This document shows, piece after piece, positions 56,530-64,000 of a DNA stretch of 64,000 bases. The translations under genes and the position numbers were made by a program. Source of the DNA: Diadema setosum (taxonomy: Eukaryota; Echinodermata; Echinoidea; Diadematoida; Diadematidae). The DNA is taken from the NCBI GenBank assembly GCA_033980235.1, contig CM067065.1, positions 11,120,373-11,184,372 of the forward strand, given 5' to 3'. The notes under the pieces were generated by a model. It searched no databases and was not told the DNA's origin. It worked only from the letters and a program-made list of their open reading frames with translations. Numbering within the stretch: position 1 is the stretch's first letter; every line of letters begins with the position of its first letter.

Positions 56530-58577
56530 TCCCCGCAGATAACCCGTACCTGACAGTACCTAGTATGAATCTCGCCCGTAGTTAAAGGGAGTTGCACATC
56601 CCGCAAGTCCCATTTACCCGCAGTCAAGTTTAGGCCCTGTCACCTTTCCGGGCAAGCTATGCGGGCTTCTTACGTGTGGGGATTTTACTGCACGCATGAA
56701 GATTTTTGTGGGCGGACAAGGCTTTGGGCTAGTTTCACGTGCGTCCTACATGCTGGACCCGTGCTACTTACGTTCGTCTTAAGTGCATTCAATGTGACCT
56801 GCGTGTCAGGCGTATGGGTGGCGAATGAGGGCTGACAAATTGGTTAAAGATAATAAAAAGTTTTGGTACCTCAAAAGTGTCCTTGAATTTCCTTGCCTTA
56901 GTTTGTGTTTCAGGTTAAAGTACCTTTCATATAACTAACACTGTGAGACTTACTCGCCCCAAAGTGCTCTCATGTCTTAGTAATCATGCAATTAACTGCG
57001 ACCAGCAGCCCCATACGCATAGCGACCAGCAGTCCCATACGCATAGCGTAATCGGGCTTCGCTTTGTAGCATTCAGGATCATGACAGATTTAGTATCGCA
57101 GGGTAAATGTCAACTTCAAATCCCATACATTCTTCAATTTGAAGACTTACCAATTAAGTTGAAGTATTGAAAACAGGCTTCGGGCAACGTTTGGTTCTGC
57201 CTATAGTCCCTTTCTGTTCGAATTGATGACTGAATGTGACTCGGTCGACAGGACCTTAGGAGAGCTACATACAGTACACTGAATACTACAGCCAGTGCCT
57301 GCAAACACCTCATATGCAGTCCGCACACAAATTTCAAATCCATGAACGGATAAGATGTTTGTGTGCGCATGCGCTGGCCATGGTATCCAGTGTACGTAGC
57401 TCTCCCAAGGTCCTCTCGACCGAGTCACATTCAGTCATCAATTCGAACAGAAAGGGACTATTGGCAGAACCAAACGTTGTTCAAAGCCTGTTTTCAACAC
57501 TTCAACTTAATTGGTAAGTCTTCAAATCGAAGAAATTTTTGGATTTTAAGTTGACATTTACCCGCGATACTAAATCTGTCATGATCCTGAATGCTACAAT
57601 GCGAAGCCCCATTACGCTCTGCGTATGGGGCTGCTGGTCGCAGTTAGCTATGCGTACAATGGGCTGCACGCTGCTGGTCGCAGTCAGTGGTTTCGTACAA
57701 TATTTATCGACGCTGGTCAGCGTCGGCTCTGGTACGAAACCATTATTGCATGATTACTAAGACATGAGAGCACTTTGGGGCGAGTAATTCTCACAGACAA
57801 CGTACTTTAACCCGAAACACAAACCAAGACAAGGAAATTCAGGGAAGCTTTTGAGGTACCAAAACTTTTTATTATCTTTAAGGAATCCTTCTAAAGGAAT
57901 TCGATTTGCATAGATTCACGGGCTACTTTTACGTACTTCAAGCGGATCAACTCATTGCGACTTGCGGCCGCTACTGGACTCCTACTGGTGTCCTGCGTGA
58001 ACCTCTGCAGGCAATCTCAGCGACTAACTCGGAAAATATTTTGGTCGTGCTCAAAACTTGGCTGCGGGTAAATGTATTGGATTAGCGTCCGCACCTCCGG
58101 GCAACTACGGGCGAGATACCACATAAGTACTGCCAGGTGCGAGCCAACTGCGGGGAGCTCCGGGTAGCATTTTTTTCCCCGCAAGTCAACCCGCAAGGCT
58201 TCCCCAGGCAAGGTTTGACAAGGCCTTGAACATGTTCAAAACTTGTTCCGGGTGAGTCGCGGTTGTTTACCCGCAGAGGTACACGCAGAACACAAGTAAG
58301 AGGCCCTTAGTGGCAGACCTCGCAGGCGACTCCCACGCAGGTACTTCGCAGTCCCCATATGCCGCTCGTAACCGAAAACTGGTCGGTTTCGAAGCTTTCA
58401 CGCAGGTCACACGGAATACACTCAAGTAACAGGTAAGTAGCAGGCGTCCAGCAGGTAAGACGCAAGTACAGAACTCGCCAACACCCTTGTCTGTCCGCAG
58501 AAATATCTCCTGCTTGCTGGAAAATCCCTACTCGTTACAATCCGGCGTAGCTTACCCGGAAAGGTGTGACAGCTCCG
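56530..58577. repeat. GC-rich inverted-repeat region (E11), copy 1
   Basis: Ends like CCCTGTCACCTTTCCGGGCA (56636) and, inward from 58577, GCTGTCACACCTTTCCGGGT form inverted repeats. A second inverted pair links 56530-56625 with 58077-58180 (CTCGCCCGTAGTT). Many CGCAGGTA-like words lie inside. GC content is clearly higher than in the flanks. The foldback element interrupts it. Confidence 0.6.
56848..57877. mobile_element. Foldback element with TTAA target duplication, present in copy 1 only
   Basis: 1030 bp flanked by TTAA (56844-56847 and 57878-57881). The two halves are imperfect inverted repeats over most of their length, starting AGATAATAAAAAGTTTTGG and sharing CTCGCCCCAAAGTGCTCTCA, CATGACAGATTTAGTATCG-type blocks and ACTGAATGTGACTCGGTCGA, folding about a centre near 57330. 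Copy 2 keeps the empty site GGTTAAGGAATCC (TTAA 62363-62366). The TTAA duplication suggests a piggyBac-type enzyme, though the termini lack the usual leading CCC. No ORF with a known domain. Confidence 0.9.
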
Positions 58578-58640
58578 TTAGTTTGCTGGCACAAACCCTT
58601 CTTTGGTCGAATGAGGAATGAGCGCCTTGACTAAATAATT

Positions 58641-58707
58641 TGGATGCGACACGCGTTCCACACGGTGAATTGTGCAAGCTCGTTGATCCATGTCAACAAG
58701 ACACAGA

Positions 58708-58758
<51 letters not shown>

Positions 58759-58860
58759 TTTTTCCTGGCCCGTGCCCAATGTGAAAGCTGTATCTTCTGT
58801 TGACAAGGATCACAATATTCACCTTTTGGATCGCGTGTCGCACTCACATTATTATCTCAT
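58641..58860. repeat. Hairpin flanking (CA)n, copy 1
   Basis: GACACGCGTTCCACACGGTGAATTGTG and GTTGATCCATGTCAACA on the left pair imperfectly with the complement on the right (ACACGCGATCC..GGTGAAT.TTGTGAT). A (CA)n run occupies the loop (about 58709-58757). In copy 2 the same hairpin lies at 63128-63320 with a shorter (CA)n. Confidence 0.7.
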
Positions 58861-59061
58861 ATGTCGCAAAAATCCGGCGAAATTTGAAAATGACTGCATT
58901 TTCAGAAATTGGCGTAGAACAAAAAGTACTGAACCAAATTGAATGATTTTGGTATCATTGTCTATTGCGGAAAATGCTCTTTCTAATGATGTCATTAAAT
59001 ATATCACTTTTAGAACGCAACTGAAAATCTTCCGTTCCACTATTTTTGGGACACCCGGTAC
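58850..59061 (-). mobile_element. E13 repeat, copy b
   Basis: Reverse-oriented E13, ending in TTTTTGGGACACCCGGTAC, i.e. GTACCGGGTGTCCCAAAAA read inward. It is collinear with the complement of 52779-52981. Confidence 0.7.
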
Positions 59062-59354
59062 AGTCAAATGATACCTATACAATGATACCTATCTTATGTG
59101 CAAAAGTCATGCCTTTACAGTAATGTAGCAACTGGTAATTCAAAAGAAAAATTAAAAATAGAATTGTTATACATTGTATATGGAAGCAAAATTTGGCTTT
59201 TGTGCTTTCTTTCCAATATTTAGATAGGTAAGGAGAGTCCATTTGACTTGAGTTATACATCATTTTAAAGCTTAAAGTCTGTTCTTTCAGAATATAGTCT
59301 TAACTAGAAATTCATGTCTGGTGACTTTTTGTTTGTTTTGTGGTGCAGGGTCAC

Positions 59355-59832
59355 ATATAGTCAAGGCGCAGGGACCCAGAAAAAATGACTTCGTTCAACC
59401 CACCTCGCAGGAAAGGTTTGACTGCATGGGGTGGTCGCTTGGACCCTCTGGACAACCCCTAGGTAGTATGTGATTCCAAATTGTGGTATCAATAAAATTT
59501 TACAGGCCACTTTAGTTGCGATAAGACATTATTGTTCGGAGAAGTGTCTGCGCACGCCAAGACTACTACACGCACCTCTAGCAATGCTACAGGCACCAGT
59601 ACCAGTAGTGCGTGTAATAGTCTTAGCGCACGCAGACTTGTTCTTCGACAAACAAGGGTTTTTGCCTGCAACCTAAATTTTCATGCCAAGCTGGGGTCGA
59701 TGTAGTATAGTTTCTGGACGTTCTTATTTCGTCTTAATTTTTCCGAGTTGCAGCAACCTGAGTAAGGGCGCATACCTCGTGATTTAGACGCCCGAACCAT
59801 TTTTTGTTTTTGTTTTGTTGTTGTTGTTGTAG

Positions 59833-59871
<39 letters not shown>

Positions 59872-60608
59872 TTTTTGTTTTTTTTGTTTTTTTTTTTGTT
59901 TTTTTGTTTTTTCGGGCGTCGCAGTCACTGGGTACGGGCCAGGAGGCTTCTGCACATACACAAGCTGCAAAAGAGAAATAACAAAGACGAAATAAAAACG
60001 GCTAGAAACTAGACTAGGGAAACACTTGTCACTATGAAATGACAAAATAATCACAGTTTTTGCACTTACTTTATGAAAAATTCATCAAAACTCCATTAAG
60101 CCATATAATTATGTACATGTTGCTAGGGATGTCAGCAATACGATGGGATACATTGTATTAGGTAATATTGTCCATGGTTACCATGGTAACCAGGTGCCTA
60201 CAGGTGATTGGTAACCCCAAAATGCCTACTTCTGCAAACTTCGGTATTTTTGTTCATATTTTTAGATAGATGCTATGAAAAAAAGCAGACATTTTTATTG
60301 ATATTTGTTTTAAAAAAATCCTGTTGCCATGGCAACCAGTATTATCCAATCAGGATTCAGCTATCAATAAATCAAAAACTAAAGCCCATAATTTCAGAAA
60401 GCTCGATAAGCATATCCATCTGCATAAGTTTACCTAGGAGGAAAATATTGAAACATTCTCAAGTTACAGCAAAAGTTGTAAACAAAGGCATATAAAAACA
60501 CATTTTGAGTAAACGGCCATTGAAAGGAAGATATCATTTTCGAATAGTAAAATGCATGAAAATTTGCATCCGTCGTACTTTCAGCGCGAATTTGAATTTA
60601 AAGTACAC
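59355..60608 (+). repeat. X subunit 1 of copy 2
   Basis: Matches X subunit 1 of copy 1 at an offset of 5492, including its diagnostic ACTACTACACGC and CAGTAGTGCG. The (TTG)n tract (59816-59871) is longer by about 27 bp. Confidence 0.85.
60177..60336. promoter_or_regulatory. Pair of X-box-like palindromes (X subunit 1, copy 2)
   Basis: The palindromes recur intact at 60177-60190 and 60323-60336. Confidence 0.6.
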
Positions 60609-60695
60609 GCTTAAAGTCTGTTCTTTCAGAATATAGTCTTAACTAGAAATTCATGTCCGGTGACTTTTTGTTTGTTTTGTGGTGCAGGGTCACAT

Positions 60696-61898
60696 ATAAT
60701 CAAGGCGCAGGGACCCAGAAAAAAAAAATGACTTCGTTCAACCAACCTCGCAGGAAAGGTTTGACTGCATAGGGTGGTCGCTTGGACCCTCTGGACAACC
60801 CCTAGGTAGTATGTGATTCCAAATTGTGGTATCAACAAAATTTTACAGGCCACTTTAGTTGCGATAAGACATTATTGTTCGAAGAAGTGTCTGCGCACGC
60901 CAAGACTGCTACACGCACCTCTAGCACTGCTACAGGCACCAGTACCAGTGGTGCGTGTAATAGTCTTAGCGCACGCAGACTTGTTCTTCGACAAACAAGG
61001 GCTTTTGCCTGCAACCTAAATTTTCATGCCAAGCTGGGGTCGGTGTAGTATAGTTTCTGGACGTTCTTATTTCGTCTTAATTTTTCCGAGTTGCAGCAAC
61101 CTGAGTAAGGGCGCATACCTCGTGATTTAGACGCCCGAACCATTTTTGTTTTGTTTTGTTATTGTTGTTGTTGTTGTTGTTGTTTTTTTTTTTCGGGCGT
61201 CGCAGTCACTGGGTATGGGCCAGGAGGCTTCTGCACATACACAAGCTGCAAAAGAGAAATAACAAAGACGAAATAAAAACGGCTAGAAACTAGACTAGGG
61301 TAACACTTGTCGCTATGAAATGACAAAATAATCACAGTTTTTGCACTTACTTTATGAAGAATTCATCAAAACTCCATTAAGCCATATAATTATGTACCTG
61401 TTGCTAGGGATGTCAGCAATACGATGGGATACATTGTATTAGGTAATATTGCCCATGGTTACCATGGTAACCAGGTGCCTACAGGTGATTGGTAACCCCA
61501 AAATGCCTACTTCTGCAAACTTCGGTATTTTTGTTCATATTTTTAGATAGATGCTATGAAAAAAAGCAGACATTTTTATTGATTATTGTTTAAAAAAAAT
61601 ATCCTGTTGCCATGGCAACCAGTATTATCCAATCAGGATTCAGTTGTCAATAAATCAAAAACTAAAGCCCATAATTTCAGAAAGCACGATAAGCATATCC
61701 ATCTGCATAAGTTTACCTGGGAGGAAAATATTGAAACATTCTCAAGTTACAGCAAAATTTGTAAACAAAGGCATATAAAAACACATTTTGAGTAAACGGC
61801 CATTGAAAGGAAGATATCATTTTCGAATAGTAAAATGCATGAAAATTTGCATCCGTCGTACTTTCAGCGCGAGTTTGAATTTGAAGTACACGCAAATG
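60696..61898 (+). repeat. X subunit 2 of copy 2
   Basis: Matches X subunit 2 of copy 1 at an offset of 5519. Preceded by an E1 right end (60608-60696). Confidence 0.85.
61458..61619. promoter_or_regulatory. Pair of X-box-like palindromes (X subunit 2, copy 2)
   Basis: The palindromes recur intact at 61458-61471 and 61606-61619. The base change just upstream (GCCCATGG instead of GTCCATGG) lies outside the motif. Confidence 0.6.
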
Positions 61899-62049
61899 TA
61901 GTTTTTAGCAATGTATGAACAATAATTTCCCTTAAAAATATATGTGAATACAGAGAGCAATTAAGCCAATGATATTAATGTCAGCACTTTTGAGTATTTA
62001 CGGAGCAATGGTTATTCGAAACAACCTTGGAAAAGAGCAGAGGAAAGGT

Positions 62050-63063
62050 CCCCGCAGATAACCCGTACCTGACAGTACCCAGTATGAATCTCGCCCGTAG
62101 TTAAAGGGAGTTGCACACCCCGCAAGTCCCATTTACCCGCAGTCAAGTTTAGGCCCTGTCACCTTTCCCGGCAAGCTATGCGGGCTTCTTACGTGTGGGG
62201 ATTTTACTGCACGCATGAAGATTTTTGTGGGCGGACAAGGCTTTGGGCTAGTTTCACGTGCGTCCTACATGCTGGACCCGTGCTACTTACGTTCGTGTTA
62301 AGTGCATTCAATGTGACCTGCGTGTCAGGCGTATGGGTGGCGAATGAGGGCTGACAAATTGGTTAAGGAATCCTTCTAAAGGAATTCGATTTGCATAGAT
62401 TCACGGGCTACTTTTACGTACTTCAAGCGGATCAACTCATTGCGACTTGCGGCCGCTACTGGACTCCTACTGGTGTCCTGCGTGAACCTCTGCAGGCAAT
62501 CTCAGCGACTAACTCGGAAAATGTTTTGGTCGTGCTCAAAACTTGGCTGCGGGTAAATGTATTGGATTAGCGTCCGCACCTCCGGGCAACTACGGGCGAG
62601 ATACCACATAAGTACTGCCAGGTGCGAGCCAACTGCGGGGAGCTCCGGGTAGCATTTTTTTCCCCGCAAGTCAACCCGCAAGGCTTCCCCAGGCAAGGTT
62701 TGACAAGGCCTTGAACATGTTCAAAACTTGTTCCGGGTGAGTCGCGGTTGTTTACCCGCAGAGGTACACGCAGAACACAAGTAAGAGGCCCTTAGTGGCA
62801 GACCTCGCAGGCGACTCCCACGCAGGTACTTCGCAGTCCCCATATGCCGCTCGTAACCGAAAACTGGTCGGTTTCGAAGCTTTCACGCAGGTCACACGGA
62901 ATACACTCAAGTAACAGGTAAGTAGCAGGCGTCCAGCAGGTAAGACGCAAGTACAGAACTCGCCAACACCCTTGTCTGTCCGCAGAAATATCTCCTGCTT
63001 GCTGGAAAATCCCTACTCGTTACAATCCGGCGTAGCTTACCCGGAAAGGTGTGACAGCTCCGT
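62050..63063. repeat. GC-rich inverted-repeat region (E11), copy 2
   Basis: The same structure without the foldback element, so it shows the uninterrupted arrangement. Minor substitutions only. Confidence 0.6.
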
Positions 63064-63190
63064 TTGTTTGCTGGCACAAACCCTTCTTTGGTCGAATGAG
63101 GAATGAGCGCCTTGACTAAATAATTTGGATGCGACACGCGTTCCACACGGTGAATTGTGCAAGCTCGTTGATCCATGTCAACAAGACACA

Positions 63191-63225
<35 letters not shown>

Positions 63226-63314
63226 TTTTTCCTGGCCCGTGCCCAATGTGAAAGCTGTATCTTCTGTTGACAAGGATCACAATATTCACCTTTTGGATCG
63301 CGTGTCGCACTCAC

Positions 63315-63528
63315 ATTATTATCTCATATGTCGCAAAAATCCGGCGAAATTTGAAAATGACTGCATTTTCAGAAATTGGCGTAGAACAAAAAGTACTGAA
63401 CCAAATTGAATGATTTTGGTATCATTGTCTATTGCGGAAAATGCTCTTTCTAATGATGTCATTAAATATATCACTTTTAGAACGCAACTGAAAATCTTCC
63501 GTTCCACTATTTTTGGGACACCCGGTAC
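63315..63528 (-). mobile_element. E13 repeat, copy c
   Basis: The copy of E13b inside segmental copy 2, essentially identical to it. Confidence 0.7.
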
Positions 63529-63559
63529 AGTCAAATGATACCTATACAATGATACATAT

Positions 63560-63643
63560 ATCCGATCACTGACACATCGAGCGCCTTTGCTAGCTATACA
63601 ATGCTATAGCTAGCAAAGGCGCTCGATGTGTCAGTGATCGGAT
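63560..63643. repeat. Perfect inverted repeat, 39-bp arms, 6-nt loop
   Basis: Arms 63560-63598 and 63605-63643 are exact complements (ATCCGATCACTGACACATCG ... against its complement), with CAATGC between. The right arm is continuous with the LINE ORF1-like frame on the minus strand; the left arm abuts the end of the segmental duplication. Confidence 0.95.
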
Positions 63644-64000
63644 AACGACTTTCTTGTTTTCTCTCGCTGTCACTCCGAAGATCTTTCCGTCCTGGGACCA
63701 GGTCCACGCTATTCCTTTGCTCTTTCTGGCTGCGAACATGAGCTCCTGACCCTTGTAGGTGTGATCTTCGTTGACGAAGATTGAAGTTCCCTTCAGCTTC
63801 CATCTCATCTTTTATACACTTTTTGACGTGCGTTGTACGTGGAAAACTTGACGATGATGCTTTTCTCCTTCACCGCTCCGCTTGGTGTTTTGTATCTCAG
63901 CATGATTCTGTGGCTGCGGTCGATGTCACCGGGGGAGAGGTTGATGCCCAGACGATCACGGACGATGTCGCTCACCAATGTGTCTGCATTTTCTCCTTCA
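63605..64000 (-). pseudogene. L1-type ORF1-like (transposase_22-like) fragment
   Basis: The minus strand from the window edge reads EGENADTLVSDIVRDRLGIN, DIDRSHRIMLRY, EKSIIVKFSTYNARQKVYK. After a frameshift near 63808 it continues WKLKGTSIFVNEDHTYKGQE, LMFAARKSK and WTWSQDGKIFGVTA. This order (LGI..IDRSHR, IIVKF..R..V, LKGT.IFVNED) matches the RNA-binding ORF1p-like proteins of L1/Tx1-type LINEs from memory. The protein is cut by the window end and the frameshift; it stops near the palindrome. Confidence 0.6.

Larger units (their letters stand above)
53592..59090 (+). repeat. Large tandem segmental duplication, copy 1 (5.5 kb)
   Basis: Collinear and near-identical with 59091-63553. It begins CCTATCTTATGTGCAAAAGT inside the E2 fragment and ends after GTACAGTCAAATGATACC, TATACAATGATA. 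It contains two X subunits, the foldback element, a hairpin around (CA)n and an E13 copy. Copy 1 differs mainly by the 1030-bp foldback element, by microsatellite lengths and by sparse substitutions. Confidence 0.93.
59091..63553 (+). repeat. Large tandem segmental duplication, copy 2 (4.46 kb)
   Basis: Second copy. The junction at 59090/59091 joins TATACAATGATA to CCTATCTTATGTGC. It lacks the foldback element (empty site TTAA at 62363-62366), has a longer (TTG)n tract in its first X subunit and a shorter (CA)n. The right end is followed directly by the perfect palindrome at 63560. Confidence 0.93.

Noticed and set aside
53978..61048. Repeated 60-74-codon ORFs in the X subunits (both strands)
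   Set aside because: They cross the 30-bp-arm hairpin, which mirrors the frame on both strands. There is no domain, and conservation is explained by recent duplication.

Overview
The window is AT-rich eukaryotic DNA, almost entirely non-coding and full of mobile elements. Everything points to a metazoan nuclear genome, probably a marine invertebrate: APE-type non-LTR retrotransposons (LINEs), many short inverted-repeat (MITE-like) elements, long (TA)n, (CA)n and (TTG)n microsatellites, tRNA-like SINE heads, and exon-like pieces with polypyrimidine-AG acceptors and AATAAA signals. Several repeats (for example the 366-bp element at 38977-39342 and the inverted-repeat element ending in CCATCCCTTTAAG near 8818) look to me like echinoderm repeats, but that impression comes from memory and was not checked. 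Nothing suggests prokaryotic operons, CRISPR, phage or plasmid DNA.

Layout. 1-8.8 kb: mostly anonymous DNA, with a tandem duplication that carries two copies of an exon-like acceptor (859-1960), a tRNA-like sequence (2777-2854), nested palindromes (about 5.03-5.45 kb) and an old tandem duplication (5.5-7.6 kb). 8.99-11.3 kb: a broken LINE (LINE-A). 11.4-17.9 kb: a diverged tandem repeat built around a palindromic ATGGCNGCCAT core. It was invaded by an E3 element that itself holds an E1 element, and by a CR1/L2-like LINE (LINE-B). 18.5-21.1 kb: E8, E4 and E3 elements beside (TA)n tracts. 21.2-22.3 kb: a Tc1-like remnant with terminal repeats of about 220 bp. 22.27-26.2 kb: a nearly full-length LINE (LINE-C) broken by one stop and one frameshift. 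29.3-35 kb: five E1/E5 elements around (TA)n, and a LINE (LINE-D) split by three MITEs. 38.08-38.26 kb: the only convincing host coding exon, a candidate 3' terminal exon on the minus strand. 40.8-43.1 kb: degenerate repeats and a 620-bp array of GGTGCAA/TTGCACC words. 43.5-47.4 kb: E1 copies, a LINE scrap and a 61-bp palindrome. 47.6-50.1 kb: a 1.3-kb element with 9-bp target duplication, and a 440-bp inverted-repeat element with a tRNA-like core. 50.85-52.5 kb: a LINE that lost its polymerase core. 53.59-63.55 kb: a 5.5-kb tandem segmental duplication containing an older 1.3-kb duplication. 63.6-64.0 kb: a LINE ORF1-like fragment beside a perfect 39-bp inverted repeat.

The coding sequences here are almost all parasitic and broken, so they do not form a pathway. 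The most informative features are structural. The segmental duplication has one copy filled and one copy empty for a TTAA-flanked foldback element, which gives its exact ends and target site. Each of the four internal repeat units carries two perfect 14-bp palindromes that fit the RFX X-box. At least three element families (E1, E3, E4) share terminal GTGACC and subterminal AAGTCGC. All coordinates and similarities were judged by eye within this window; no database search was made.
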